From NCBI RefSeq assembly GCF_001894865.1, contig NZ_BCXA01000029.1:52373-116372 (forward strand): DNA of 64,000 nt. The letters run 5' to 3'. The number at the start of each line of letters is the position of its first letter. The stretch's first letter is position 1. Positions 40,491 through 50,559 of the stretch are shown in pieces. A model generated the notes under the pieces. It had not been told where the DNA came from. It searched no databases and saw only the letters and a list, made by a program, of their open reading frames with translations. The position numbers were made by a program, and so were the translations under genes. Origin of the DNA: Rhodococcus maanshanensis NBRC 100610. GTDB lineage: Bacteria > Actinomycetota > Actinomycetes > Mycobacteriales > Mycobacteriaceae.

Positions 40491-41267
40491 CTACAGCAGC
40501 TTCCCGATCAGTTCCGCGACATCCGCCGGCCTGGCCTGCCCGACCATGTGATCGACGTCCATCTCGACCACGGTGAGGCGATCGCCGAGGTGCGCCGAGA
40601 GCGCGGTCCGGAACGCGGGGGTGACGTAGGGCGGCTGCACCCGCATCGCCTGGACCAGGATCGTGGGCAGGTCCGCGGGCGGCAGCACGAACGGCCGGGC
40701 CAGTTCGCCCCAGGACGCCACGATCGCGGGGATCGACATCCGCCAGCCGACCCGGCCGCCCTCGCGGTCGATCAGGTGCTCGGTGAGCTCGGCGTCGAGC
40801 ACCTCGGTCGCCACGTCTGCCCACGCTCCGTGCACCTTCTCCGAACGCGCCTCCGCGGCGTCGGTGTAGTCCGGGAACCGGACGGTCAGGTCGGCGACCT
40901 CAGCCATCAGCGCCGGTTCGAGCCCGAGCGCGGGGTCGAGGAGAACCAGGGCACGCACCCGTTCCGGTACCCGGCGGGCCAGGTGCACGGCGATGGCGCC
41001 GCCGTACGAGTGGCCGACCAGCACGACCGGCTCGGTGGTCTCGGACTCCAGGACGGCGACGAGGTCGTCGACGTGGTCGGCGATGCCCCATGGCGGCGAC
41101 CACGTCGAGCGGCCGTGGCCCCGCAGGTCAGGCGCGATCACCCTGGCCTCGGGTAGGTGCGCTTCCGCGAGGTGCTGCCAGCGCCGGCCGTGGCCGGTGA
41201 GGCCGTGCAGCGCCAGGACCGGCCGGCCTGCCGGGGGACCGAAGCGGTGGATGTGGATCTCGCCCAT
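40491..41267 (-). CDS. lipV: Alpha/beta-hydrolase (LipV-like)
   Basis: A 258-residue alpha/beta-hydrolase. The oxyanion strand 'VLALHGLTGHGRRW', nucleophile elbow GHSYGG, acid 'HLGDRLTVVEMDVDHM' and catalytic histidine in the same segment are visible. Rv3203 (LipV) in this position is a lipase/esterase. The start ATG 41267 (MGEIHIHR) matches the family's N-terminus; ATG 41276 is three codons upstream. Divergent from adnA with 89 nt between. Confidence 0.9.
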   Translation of the reverse strand: MGEIHIHRFGPPAGRPVLALHGLTGHGRRWQHLAEAHLPEARVIAPDLRGHGRSTWSPPWGIADHVDDLVAVLESETTEPVVLVGHSYGGAIAVHLARRVPERVRALVLLDPALGLEPALMAEVADLTVRFPDYTDAAEARSEKVHGAWADVATEVLDAELTEHLIDREGGRVGWRMSIPAIVASWGELARPFVLPPADLPTILVQAMRVQPPYVTPAFRTALSAHLGDRLTVVEMDVDHMVGQARPADVAELIGKLL

Positions 41268-41356
41268 GCCGGACATCTTGCCGGATCCCGGCGATCGCGG
41301 CCGACGTGGCGGATGCGCGGCGGTGGTTGTCGGCCAGCCGTGATGGAATGCCACCC

Positions 41357-44300
41357 ATGTCGGTCGATCGGGAACAGTCGCGGCGGGCCACCGCCACGCT
41401 GGTCCGTCGGTCGACGGAGGCAGGACCGCGCCGGGTGTGGGGTCCCGCGGCGCAGCGGCTGCTCACCGAATCGCAGCCGGGCCGGGGGCGACGGCCATGG
41501 CAGGTGCTCGGCGGACCCGGCACGGGCAAGACGTCGCTGTTGGTCGATCTGGCGGTCTCGCGGATAGCTGACGGCGGCTGCGACCCGGAATCCATTCTCG
41601 TGCTGACTCACTCACGCCGCGCCGGCACCGTGGTCAGGGAGGCGATCACCGCGGGTCTGCTCGGGTCCGCCGGTCCCGACGCGCTACGGGCCACCCGTGA
41701 GCCGCTGGTCAGGACCGTGCACTCGTACGCGTTCGCGGTGCTCCGCCTGCAGGCCGCCGTTCATTCCAACCCGCCGCCGCGGCTGATCACCGGGGCCGAG
41801 CAGGACGCGGTGCTGCGCGAGATGTTGCGCGGTGACGTCGCGGACGGTGCCCACCACTGGCCGGAGCGGCTGCGCCCCGCGCTGTCGATGACCGGCTTCG
41901 CTGTCGAGCTGCGAGACCTGATGCTGCGGGCGGGCGAGCGTGGCCTCGGCCCCGAGGACCTCATCGCGCTCGGCCGGACACACTCGCGGCCGGAGTGGGT
42001 GGCGGCCGGACGCTTCGCCGCCCACTACGAGCACGTGATGCTGTTGCGCGGTGCCGTCGGGGTGGAGGCCCCCGAGGCCACGGCGCCCGCGCTCGACGCG
42101 GCCGAACTCGTCGGCGCGGCGCTGACCGCGTTCGCCACCGACCCGGAGCTGCTGCAGCAGGAGCGTTCCCGGATCCGGTACCTGCTCGTCGACGACGCCC
42201 AGCACCTGGACCCGCAGGCCGCCGAGTTGGTCCGGTTGATCGGCGCCGGCACCGATCTGGCGGTCGTGGCGGGCGATCCGGACCAGGCCGTCTTCGGATT
42301 CCGGGGGGCCGACCCGCGGTTCCTGATGGACCTCGCCGAGGCAGGCGCGGAGAATCAGCTGATCCTCGACACCGATCATCGCAGCGCGGAACGGATCTCG
42401 GCGGTCACGGCGGCGATCGCGGGCCGACTGCCCGGCAGGCCGCCGCATCGGGGTGCCGCGGCAGCGACCGAGGAACCGGGCCGGGCCCAGGTGCAGGTGC
42501 TCGGCACCCAGGGCAAGGAGGCCGCGCTGATCGCGGACACCCTGCGCCGCGCACACCTGCACGACGGCGTGCCGTGGTCGCGGATGGCGGTGGTGGTCCG
42601 ATCGGTTCCGCTGGTGCTCGCCCCGCTGCGCCGCGCCCTGCTGGCCGCGGGTGTCCCCGTCACCACATCGGCCTCCGAACTCCCACTCGCCCGGCAGTAT
42701 TCGGTCGGCGGCCTGCTGCTGGTGCTGCGCGCGGTCGCGGGCGTCGAGTTCACCGGCGAGGATGCGCTGGCGCTGGTGTCCGGACCGATCGGCGGGTCCG
42801 ATCCGGTGACGCTGCGGAGGTTGCGCCGCGGCCTGCGCCGGGTGGAGCTCGCCGCAGGCGGTCAGCGTGACTCCGCGGACCTGTTGCGGTCGTTGATCGT
42901 CGACGGTGAGGACGAGCACAGGGGGCTGATCGCCAAGCTCAGCGACGGCGAGTCCGCCGCCCTGCGTCGGGTCCTCTCGATCCTCGGTCAGGCCAGGGCC
43001 GCCCATCGGAAGGGACGCGGCGTCGAGGGTGTGCTCTGGGCGAGCTGGCAGGCGACCGGCCTGGAGAAGCGATGGGCCGCGGCCTCCCTGCGCGGCGGGC
43101 CGATCGGCGCGCAGGCGGACCGCGACCTGGACGCCGTGGTCGCGCTCTTCGACGCCGCCGCGAGCTATGTCGACCGGTTGCCGCGTGCCACCCTCGCCGG
43201 GTTCGTGGAATACCTCTCCGAACAACAGATCTCGAGCGACTCGAGGTCAGGCGCGGCGATCCCGGGAGAAGCGGTGACGGTGCTCAGCGCGCACTCCGCG
43301 GCCGGCCGGGAATGGGATGTGGTTGCCGTCGCCGGGGTCCAGGAGGGGCTGTGGCCGGGCCTGCGCGCCCGCGGCACGCTGCTGGGAACCGAGGTTCTGG
43401 TCGATCTCACCGCTGGCGTCGGCGACGCCTCTCCCGCGAGCGAGTCGCAGCTCTCGCGGACCGCCCCGCTGCTGGCCGAGGAGCGGCGACTGTTCCTGCT
43501 CGCCTGCAGTCGGGCCCGTCGGTCCCTCCTGATCACCGCCGTCGAGTCGGCGACGGGGGAATCGGACCTGGTGCCGTCGCGGTTCGTGGACGAGCTCATC
43601 GGCCGGGTCGAGGGCGACGACGGGCCCGGTGAGGCAGTGGTGGACCAGCCGGTGCCCGCGGGGCGGGTGCTGTCGCTGCCATCGCTGGTCGCGGAGCTCC
43701 GCAGGGCGGTGTGCGACCCGGACCTCGCCGAGCACGATCCGCAGCGGCAGGCCAGGGCGGCTCGGCAACTGGCCCGGCTGGCCAGGGATGGGGTGCGCGG
43801 TGCGCATCCGCAGAATTGGTGGGGTGTCGGCGGGATGAGCACCGACGCACCGCTGTGGGAACCGGACGACGGTCCCGTCCCGCTGTCGCCGTCGACGATC
43901 GAACAGCTGAGCGCGTGCCCGTTGCGGTGGGCGCTCGAACGCAACGGCGGCACCGACGGCGACAACACCCATGCGGTGACCGGAACCCTTGTGCACACCC
44001 TGGTCCAGGCCGTGGCGGGCAAGCTGCCGCCCGACCAGGTACGCCGGGCGCTCGCCACCGCATGGGACGCGGTCGATCTCGGCTCGCAGTGGTACTCCCG
44101 ACGGGAGATGGACCGCACCGGGCAGATGCTCGACAGCTTCTCCGAGTGGCTGCGGCTCTCGCGCGGCGAGCTGACGGAGGTCGGCGTCGAGGTCGCCGTC
44201 GACGGCGTGCTCGAGGCACGGGAGGAGGGCGGACCCGAGGTCCGGCTGCGCGGCCGGATCGACCGACTCGAGCGTGACGCCGAGGGCAGGCCGGTGATCG

Positions 44301-44659
44301 TGGACGTGAAGACCGCGCGCAACCCGGTCAGCAAGGAGGCCGCGCAGCAGCACGCGCAGCTGGCGACCTATCAGGTGGCGGCACTGGCAGGCGCGATCGA
44401 GGGCGAGCCGCCCTCGGAGCCGGGCGGGGCGCGCCTGGTGTTCGTGGCGAAGCCGAACAAGAAGGAGGGCGCCACCCAGCGCCTGCAGGCCCCGCTCGGC
44501 GAGGACGGCGAACAGGAGTGGCTCACCGTGGTGCACGACGCGGCCGCGGCCACCAAGGGCCCCGGCTTCCGTGCGCAGCCGAACGACGGGTGCAGGCACT
44601 GCCCGGCCAGGTCGAGCTGCCCGGCACAGGAAACCGGACGGCAGGTGACCGAGGGATGA
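41357..44659 (+). CDS. adnA: AdnA, helicase-nuclease subunit
   Basis: A 1100-residue UvrD-like motor with a C-terminal RecB-type nuclease, one half of the AdnAB double-strand-break end-resection machine. Walker A is GGPGTGKT (52-59); motif II reads VDDAQHLD; 'GDPDQAVFGFRGADPRFL' is motif III. The nuclease has 'LRGRIDRLERDAEG', 'VIVDVKTAR' and 'QHAQLATYQVAAL' (QxxxY). Fe-S cysteines are one in 'LSACPLRWAL' and three in CRHCPARSSC. Length is as in mycobacteria. ATG 41357 follows a GGAATG stretch. The stop overlaps adnB (ATGA). Confidence 0.96.
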   Translation: MSVDREQSRRATATLVRRSTEAGPRRVWGPAAQRLLTESQPGRGRRPWQVLGGPGTGKTSLLVDLAVSRIADGGCDPESILVLTHSRRAGTVVREAITAGLLGSAGPDALRATREPLVRTVHSYAFAVLRLQAAVHSNPPPRLITGAEQDAVLREMLRGDVADGAHHWPERLRPALSMTGFAVELRDLMLRAGERGLGPEDLIALGRTHSRPEWVAAGRFAAHYEHVMLLRGAVGVEAPEATAPALDAAELVGAALTAFATDPELLQQERSRIRYLLVDDAQHLDPQAAELVRLIGAGTDLAVVAGDPDQAVFGFRGADPRFLMDLAEAGAENQLILDTDHRSAERISAVTAAIAGRLPGRPPHRGAAAATEEPGRAQVQVLGTQGKEAALIADTLRRAHLHDGVPWSRMAVVVRSVPLVLAPLRRALLAAGVPVTTSASELPLARQYSVGGLLLVLRAVAGVEFTGEDALALVSGPIGGSDPVTLRRLRRGLRRVELAAGGQRDSADLLRSLIVDGEDEHRGLIAKLSDGESAALRRVLSILGQARAAHRKGRGVEGVLWASWQATGLEKRWAAASLRGGPIGAQADRDLDAVVALFDAAASYVDRLPRATLAGFVEYLSEQQISSDSRSGAAIPGEAVTVLSAHSAAGREWDVVAVAGVQEGLWPGLRARGTLLGTEVLVDLTAGVGDASPASESQLSRTAPLLAEERRLFLLACSRARRSLLITAVESATGESDLVPSRFVDELIGRVEGDDGPGEAVVDQPVPAGRVLSLPSLVAELRRAVCDPDLAEHDPQRQARAARQLARLARDGVRGAHPQNWWGVGGMSTDAPLWEPDDGPVPLSPSTIEQLSACPLRWALERNGGTDGDNTHAVTGTLVHTLVQAVAGKLPPDQVRRALATAWDAVDLGSQWYSRREMDRTGQMLDSFSEWLRLSRGELTEVGVEVAVDGVLEAREEGGPEVRLRGRIDRLERDAEGRPVIVDVKTARNPVSKEAAQQHAQLATYQVAALAGAIEGEPPSEPGGARLVFVAKPNKKEGATQRLQAPLGEDGEQEWLTVVHDAAAATKGPGFRAQPNDGCRHCPARSSCPAQETGRQVTEG

Positions 44660-47600
44660 GCCGCGACGTCGTGGCCCGGGTGAGCCCGGCCGACCTGGCG
44701 GTCGCGCTCGGCCAGCATCCGCCGACCGCCGAGCAGGCCGCGGTGATCGCGGCACCGCTCGGGCCGACCCTGGTGGTCGCGGGCGCAGGCGCGGGCAAGA
44801 CCGAGACGATGGCGGCCAGGGTGGTCTGGCTGGTGGCCAACGGCCTTGTCGACCCCGAGCAGGTCCTCGGCCTCACCTTCACCCGCAAGGCCGCCCAGCA
44901 GCTCACCACCCGGATCCGGCAACGCCTTGCGCGCCTTGCCGGTTCGGCCCTGTTGCGCAAACTCGATCCGAGCGGGGACCTGCGCGGACGGATCCTCGGC
45001 GGCGAGCCGGAGGTGAGCACCTACCACTCGTACGCCGGCAGGTTGCTGTCCGAGCACGGGCTGCTGCTGCCCATCGAACCGTCCGCCGAACTGCTGTCGG
45101 AGACCGAACTGTGGCAGCTCGCCCACCGGGTGGTCAGTTCCTGGGACGGCGACCTGGAGACGGACCGCACCCCCACCTCGCTCACCGAGGCGGTGCTCGC
45201 ACTGTCCGGGCAGCTGGCCGAGCACCTCGTGGAGCCGGAGGACTTGCGCGAGGCGCACACCGAGCTGGACAAGCTGATCCACACGTTGCCCGCGGGCCCG
45301 AAGCAGCGCGGGGGACCGAAGAAGGAACTGCTCGACATCCTCGAGACCCAGCACGAGCGGGTCGCCCTGCTGCCGCTGGTGCAGCGGGTCTCCGAGGTGC
45401 TCAGGCGGGAGGGCGCGCTCGATTTCGGCAGCCAGATGTCGCTGGCGGCCCGGGTCGCAGCCGAGCATCCCGAGGTGGGGCGCTCGGAGCGGCAGCGTTT
45501 CCGGGTGGTGCTGCTCGACGAGTACCAGGACACAGGGCACGCCCAGCGGGTGCTGCTGTCCTCCCTGTTCGGCGGAGGCGAGGACGGTGACCTCGCGCTG
45601 ACCGCCGTCGGCGACCCGATGCAGTCCATCTACGGCTGGCGGGGCGCGTCGGCGGCCAACCTGCCCCGGTTCGCCACCGACTTCCCGCTGCCGGGAGGCG
45701 ATCCCGCGCCGCGCCTCGAGCTCCTCACCAGCTGGCGGAACCCGCCGGAGGCGCTGACCCTCGCGAATGCGGCCTCGGAGTCGCTGCGCGAGCGCGGGGT
45801 TCCCGTGCAGCAGCTGCGACCGCGACCCGGTGCGGTCGCCGGCGACATCCGCCTCGCGCTCACCGAGGACGTCGAGAGCGAGCGGGACTGGCTCGCGGCC
45901 CGGATCGCCGAGGAGTACGCCGCCGCGGCCGTCGCCGGCCAGGCCCCGCCCACCGCGGCCGTCCTGATCCGCCGCAACGCCGACGCCGCGCCGATCGCGG
46001 CCGCGCTGCGCCGTCACGGCCTGCCGGTGGAGGTGGTCGGGCTCGGCGGACTGCTGCACACACCCGAGGTGGCGGACGTCATCGCCATGCTGCGGATGGT
46101 CGCCGACCCGTTGGCAGGCAGCGCGGCGATGCGGATCCTGACCGGGGCCCGGTGGCAGATCGGGGCCGCGGACCTGGCCGCGCTGTGGCGCCGGGCGCGC
46201 GAGCTGGCGATCGGGTCGACACACGGCACCGGGGGAGCGGTGACCGACGCGGCCAGCCTCGACCAGGCGCTCGAGGCCGCGCTTCCCGGTGAGCACGCCG
46301 AGCTCGCGGGGCTGGCCGACGCGATCGCGGACCCCGGTGGGCCGCAGCGCTACTCGCCCCTCGGCTACGCCCGGATCGGGGCGTTGGCTGCCGAGCTGGT
46401 CTCGTTGCGCGAGCGGATCGGTCAACCGCTCACGGAGCTGGTGGCCGAGGTGGAGCGGGTGCTGGGGGTCGGGATCGAGGCTCAGGCCCGGCTGCGGTTC
46501 ACAGGCGACGGCGGGGCGGGCCGCGAGCATCTCGACGCCTTCGCGGATGCGGTCGCCGGGTACTCCCGCAATTCCACGGCGACGTTGACCGGGCTGCTGG
46601 CCTTCCTGTCGGCCGCCGAGACGATCGAGAAGGGCCTGGCCCCCGGGGAGGTCGAGGTCGCGCCGGATCGGGTGCAGGTCCTGACGGTGCACTCCGCGAA
46701 GGGGCTCGAGTGGCAGGTCGTGGCGGTGCCCCATCTGGTGGAGGGCGTCTTCCCGTCGAAGACCGCCTCCGGTAGCTGGCTGGGCGCCGTCGGGGAGTTG
46801 CCGCCCGCGCTGCGCGGCGACCGGGCCAGGGTCGGCGATGGCGCGGACGGTGTCCCGGTGCTCGATCTCGAGGACCTGTTCAACCGCAAGGACCTCGAGG
46901 ACGCCCTCGCCGACCACAAGGCCGCGCTGGGTCGGCGCAGGCTCGACGAGGACAGACGTCTGTTCTATGTGGCGCTGACCCGTACCGAGCGCGCGCTGTA
47001 CCTGTCCGGCCATCACTGGTCGGAGTCGGGCAGCGCGCCGAGGGGCCCGTCGGAGTTCCTGCTGGAGATGCGTGAATTGGTCGACGGCGCCGACGCGGCG
47101 GAATCGATCGGGACCGTGGAGCTGTGGGCGCAGGCGCCCGAGGAGGACGCGGAGAACCCGCTCACCGCCGAGCCGGTGACCGCACAGTGGCCGAGCGATC
47201 CGCTCGGGAACAGGCGTGATCCGGTGCAGCGCGGCGCTGAGTTGGTCCTGGCCGAGCTCATCGCGCTCGGTCCCGAGGACGAGGACGAGGACGGTTCCGA
47301 CGACGAGGCGGACCCGGAGGGCTGGGCCGCCGACGTGGACGTGCTGCTGGCCGAGCGCAGGCAGCGGGCGCTGACCCGCGCAGAGGTCGCGCTGCCCGCG
47401 CAGTTGTCGGTCAGTCAATTGGTGGAACTGGCCGCCGCACCGGACGAGCTCGCGGCCAGGCTGCGCCGCCCGCTGCCGTATCCGCCGAATCCGCTGGCGC
47501 GCAGGGGAACCGCGTTCCACGCCTGGATCGAGCGCAGGTTCGGCGCCACCCGGCTGCTGGATCTGGACGAGCTGCCGGGCGCCGCGGACACCGGGGCTGT

Positions 47601-48030
47601 GGGCGACGCGGACCTGGAAGGGTTGCAGGAGGCGTTCCTGCGCTCGGATTGGGCGAACCGCAGCCCGGTCGAGGTGGAGGTCCCGTTCGAGACGTCGATC
47701 GCGGGCACGGTGATCAGGGGGCGCATCGACGCGGTCTTCGCCGACCCGGACGGCGGGTGGACCGTGATCGACTGGAAGACCGGTGCCGAGCCGTCGGCTG
47801 CCAACGAGCGGGCCGTGGTGATGCAGCTCGCGGCCTATCGGCTGGCGTGGTCGGAGCTGATGTCGGCGCGGTCCGCCGCAAGGGGCGGTCCGCCGGTGCC
47901 ACTGGGCAAGGTCCGCGCGGCGTTCCACTATGTGCGCACCGGCCGGACCATCGCGCCGACCGAGCTACCCGATGGCGCCGCGCTCGCCCGACTGATCGAC
48001 TCTGCGGGGGCCAGCGCCCAATCCGGATGA
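44656..48030 (+). CDS. adnB: AdnB, helicase-nuclease subunit
   Basis: A 1124-residue UvrD-like helicase with RecB-type nuclease. Walker A is GAGAGKTET, motif II is LLDEYQDTGHAQ, motif III is 'GDPMQSIYGWRGASAANL', and motif VI is 'RRLFYVALTRTERALYL'. The nuclease has 'RRGTAFHAWIERRFG', 'RGRIDAVFADPDGG', 'TVIDWKTG' and 'VMQLAAYRLAW'. No Fe-S cysteine cluster is seen here, in contrast to AdnA. In mycobacteria AdnB is the dominant ATPase motor. An acidic linker (EDEDEDGSDDEADPEG) precedes the nuclease domain. ATG overlaps adnA by 4 nt. Confidence 0.96.
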   Translation: MSRDVVARVSPADLAVALGQHPPTAEQAAVIAAPLGPTLVVAGAGAGKTETMAARVVWLVANGLVDPEQVLGLTFTRKAAQQLTTRIRQRLARLAGSALLRKLDPSGDLRGRILGGEPEVSTYHSYAGRLLSEHGLLLPIEPSAELLSETELWQLAHRVVSSWDGDLETDRTPTSLTEAVLALSGQLAEHLVEPEDLREAHTELDKLIHTLPAGPKQRGGPKKELLDILETQHERVALLPLVQRVSEVLRREGALDFGSQMSLAARVAAEHPEVGRSERQRFRVVLLDEYQDTGHAQRVLLSSLFGGGEDGDLALTAVGDPMQSIYGWRGASAANLPRFATDFPLPGGDPAPRLELLTSWRNPPEALTLANAASESLRERGVPVQQLRPRPGAVAGDIRLALTEDVESERDWLAARIAEEYAAAAVAGQAPPTAAVLIRRNADAAPIAAALRRHGLPVEVVGLGGLLHTPEVADVIAMLRMVADPLAGSAAMRILTGARWQIGAADLAALWRRARELAIGSTHGTGGAVTDAASLDQALEAALPGEHAELAGLADAIADPGGPQRYSPLGYARIGALAAELVSLRERIGQPLTELVAEVERVLGVGIEAQARLRFTGDGGAGREHLDAFADAVAGYSRNSTATLTGLLAFLSAAETIEKGLAPGEVEVAPDRVQVLTVHSAKGLEWQVVAVPHLVEGVFPSKTASGSWLGAVGELPPALRGDRARVGDGADGVPVLDLEDLFNRKDLEDALADHKAALGRRRLDEDRRLFYVALTRTERALYLSGHHWSESGSAPRGPSEFLLEMRELVDGADAAESIGTVELWAQAPEEDAENPLTAEPVTAQWPSDPLGNRRDPVQRGAELVLAELIALGPEDEDEDGSDDEADPEGWAADVDVLLAERRQRALTRAEVALPAQLSVSQLVELAAAPDELAARLRRPLPYPPNPLARRGTAFHAWIERRFGATRLLDLDELPGAADTGAVGDADLEGLQEAFLRSDWANRSPVEVEVPFETSIAGTVIRGRIDAVFADPDGGWTVIDWKTGAEPSAANERAVVMQLAAYRLAWSELMSARSAARGGPPVPLGKVRAAFHYVRTGRTIAPTELPDGAALARLIDSAGASAQSG

Positions 48031-48060
48031 GGCACGTGCGCAAGATCTGTGCGGAACGGG

Positions 48061-48441
48061 TCAGGCCCCGGCGTCGCCCTTGCGGACCTTCAGGGCGGCG
48101 AGGATCAGTGGGATCTGCAGTGGCAGGCGACCGACCGCGATCGCCTTGAGCGGCAGCGGCGTCGAGCTGCGGCCGAGCCAGTCCGCGGCCATCTGCACGT
48201 TCGCGGGGAAGACCGCGACGAACAGTGCCGCTGCCAGCCCGCCGCCGAGCCGCCTCGTCCGGGGCACCGCGATGGCCGCTCCGATCGCGAGTTCGGCCGC
48301 ACCGGAGAGGTGGGTGTAGGTCCGGGCACGGCCGGGCAAAACGCGCGGGACGATGCTGTCGAAGGGTTTGGGGCTGACGAAATGCAGGGTGCCCGTGCCC
48401 AACAGGAGGGCGGCGAGTCCGGTGGCCGGGGAGATCTTCAT
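48061..48441 (-). CDS. DoxX-family membrane protein
   Basis: A 126-residue membrane protein with four hydrophobic segments. It begins 'ISPATGLAALLLGTGTLHF' and has 'HLSGAAELAIGAAIAVPRTR', the DoxX/DoxD signature with a helix-borne Glu. The family takes part in electron transfer or redox sensing in some actinobacteria; the role here is not shown. ATG 48441 gives the short family-length protein. Converges on adnB with 30 nt between. Confidence 0.84.
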   Translation of the reverse strand: MKISPATGLAALLLGTGTLHFVSPKPFDSIVPRVLPGRARTYTHLSGAAELAIGAAIAVPRTRRLGGGLAAALFVAVFPANVQMAADWLGRSSTPLPLKAIAVGRLPLQIPLILAALKVRKGDAGA

Positions 48442-48561
48442 GCCGCCAGCCTGCCCCACCGGAACCGGGTGCGCCAGACGCGCCGCGCGCCGTCGTGCCG
48501 GGCCCTTTGCCGGGGCGGGGGTTAGGCTGCCAGCCGATGTCAGCGAACTGGAGAACACGTC

Positions 48562-49629
48562 ATGGCCGGTAAGTTGCGCGCGAGGCTGCGCAATCACGAG
48601 GTACTGACCGATCGGCCGGACTACGCGTTGGTCGGGGTGTTGCGTATCCCGGAGGTGGTCCGGAGCCCTTACCAGTTGATCTTCCGTCGCGTGATGATGG
48701 CCGTCGCGGTCCTGATGCTCGCGGTCCTGGTGGTCTATCTCGACCGGGACGGCTACCGGGACGTGCAGGAGGACCAAATGTCCTTCCTGGACTGCCTGTA
48801 CTACGCCACCGTCTCGCTCTCCACGACCGGATACGGCGACATCACGCCGCTCACCCCGAGCGCCCGGCTCATCAACGTCATCGTGATCACGCCATTGCGG
48901 GTGTTGTTCCTCATCATTCTCATCAGCACGACCATGGCCGCGCTCACCGAACGATCGCGCCAGGCATTCAAGATCCAGCGTTGGAGGCACACCATGCGCA
49001 ATCACACCGTCGTCGTCGGGTACGGCACCAAGGGCCGGACCGCGGTCGACGCGATGCTCGGCGACGGCATCGCCCCGTCCGAGATCGTGGTCGTCGACAC
49101 CGACCAGGCCGTGCTGGAGTCCGCCGCGAGCCTCGGTCTGGTGACCGTCCACGGTTCCGCGACCAAGTCCGACGTACAGCGATTGGCGGGAGTGCAGAAC
49201 GCGGCATCGATCATCGTGGCCACGAACCGCGACGACACCGCGGTGCTGGTGACGCTCACCGCTCGTGAGGTCGGGCCGAACGCCAAGATCGTCGCCGCCA
49301 TCCGCGAGACGGACAACGCGCATCTGCTGCGGCAGTCCGGCGCCGACTCGGTGGTCGTCTCCTCCGAGACCGCCGGACGCTTGCTCGGCATCGCCAGGAC
49401 CACGCCGACCGTCGTCGAGATGATCGAGGATCTGCTCACTCCCGAGGCCGGGTTCGCCATCGCCGAGCGCGAGGTCGAACGCGACGAGATCGGTGGGTCG
49501 CCACGTCACCTGTCCGACATCGTGCTCGGGGTGGTGCGCGAGGGCCGCCTGGTCCGGGTCGGCAGCCCCGAGGTCGACGCCGTCGAGGAGAACGACCGCC
49601 TGCTCTACATCCGCCGGGTGAGCAACTAG
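48562..49629 (+). CDS. Potassium channel with RCK/TrkA domain
   Basis: A 355-residue ion channel. Two membrane helices (about 43-60 and 104-127) flank a pore loop with the K+ filter TTGYGD (88-93), followed by a cytosolic RCK domain with the nucleotide loop 'VVVGYGTKGRTAVDAML' (from 150) and a TrkA-C-like end. It matches Rv3200c and prokaryotic ligand-gated MthK-type channels. ATG 48562 has a GGAG site 9 nt upstream. The downstream nudC has its own promoter box. Confidence 0.94.
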   Translation: MAGKLRARLRNHEVLTDRPDYALVGVLRIPEVVRSPYQLIFRRVMMAVAVLMLAVLVVYLDRDGYRDVQEDQMSFLDCLYYATVSLSTTGYGDITPLTPSARLINVIVITPLRVLFLIILISTTMAALTERSRQAFKIQRWRHTMRNHTVVVGYGTKGRTAVDAMLGDGIAPSEIVVVDTDQAVLESAASLGLVTVHGSATKSDVQRLAGVQNAASIIVATNRDDTAVLVTLTAREVGPNAKIVAAIRETDNAHLLRQSGADSVVVSSETAGRLLGIARTTPTVVEMIEDLLTPEAGFAIAEREVERDEIGGSPRHLSDIVLGVVREGRLVRVGSPEVDAVEENDRLLYIRRVSN

Positions 49630-49639
49630 CGGCGACACC

Positions 49640-49645
49640 TAGGGT
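49640..49645 (+). promoter_or_regulatory. -10 box of leaderless nudC
   Basis: TAGGGT, 7 nt, GTG 49653. It lies 11 nt after the channel stop and would start transcription at or beside the GTG. Confidence 0.5.
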
Positions 49646-49652
49646 TGGGGTC

Positions 49653-50552
49653 GTGGCCAACTTCGAAATGACCGACGTGCCGTTGCTGTCGCGGTCGGCG
49701 CTGGACCGCGCGGAGGAATTGCGCACGGACAGTGAGGCGTTGCGCGCCGGTTGGGCCGACGCGCTGGTGCTCCGGGTCAACCACCGCGGTCAGGCCAGGC
49801 TCGACGGTTCCGAGTTGGTTCTCGACCCCGCGACCGAACTCGGGCCCGAACCGGTCTCCGGCGCGGTCTTCCTCGGGCGCCGCGACGGCAGGCATCTGTG
49901 GGCGATCCGGGTGGCCGCACTGACCGGCGAGCTCGGCGACCTCAGGTTCATCGGGCAGCAGTTGGCCGATTCGAGTGCCGGTCTGCTGACGACGGCCATC
50001 GCGATTCTGAACTGGCACGACAGCGCCGGGTTCAGCTCCATCGACGGGGCCGCGACGATGCCGACGATCTCCGGTTGGTCGCGGCACAGCACCAGCACCG
50101 GTCACGAGGAGTTCCCGCGGACCGATCCAGCGGTGATCTGTCTGGTCCACGACGGCGCCGACCGGGTGCTGCTGGCGCGGAACGGGAACTGGCCCGAGCG
50201 GCGCTTCTCGGTGCTCGCCGGTTTCGTCGAGGCGGGCGAGTCGCTGGAGGCCTGCGTGGTCAGGGAGATCGCCGAAGAGGTCGGGATCGTGGTCAGCGAC
50301 GTCCGGTACCTGGGCAGTCAGCCGTGGCCGTTCCCCCGGTCGGTGATGATCGGGTTCTCCGCCGTCGGCGATCCCGACGCCCCGATCACCTTCGCCGACG
50401 GCGAGATCGTCGAGGCGCACTGGTTCGGCCGGGACGAGGTCAGGGCCGCCCTCGAGGCGGGGGACTGGAGCGCGGACACGGACGCCCGGCTGCTGTTGCC
50501 GGGGTCCGTCTCGATCGCCCGCGGGATGCTCGAGGCGTGGGCCAAGGCCTAG
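49653..50552 (+). CDS. nudC: NADH pyrophosphatase / RNA deNADding Nudix hydrolase NudC
   Basis: A 299-residue Nudix enzyme that splits NAD(H) and NAD-capped RNA. The Nudix box is 'GFVEAGESLEACVVREIAEE' and continues VG; the NudC marker 'SQPWPFPRSVMIGF' follows. The N-terminal domain (1-100) is present. The region where E. coli NudC has four zinc cysteines ('LNWHDSAGFSSIDGAATMP', 'SGWSRHSTSTGHEEF') has none, so no zinc ribbon can form. GTG 49653 has a leaderless-type box. Converges on mrx1. Confidence 0.95.
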   Translation: MANFEMTDVPLLSRSALDRAEELRTDSEALRAGWADALVLRVNHRGQARLDGSELVLDPATELGPEPVSGAVFLGRRDGRHLWAIRVAALTGELGDLRFIGQQLADSSAGLLTTAIAILNWHDSAGFSSIDGAATMPTISGWSRHSTSTGHEEFPRTDPAVICLVHDGADRVLLARNGNWPERRFSVLAGFVEAGESLEACVVREIAEEVGIVVSDVRYLGSQPWPFPRSVMIGFSAVGDPDAPITFADGEIVEAHWFGRDEVRAALEAGDWSADTDARLLLPGSVSIARGMLEAWAKA

Positions 50553-50559
50553 CTAGCCC

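Noticed and set aside
44371..47928. 1185-codon minus-strand frame over adnAB
   Set aside because: Shadow of adnB; no family features and no ribosome site.
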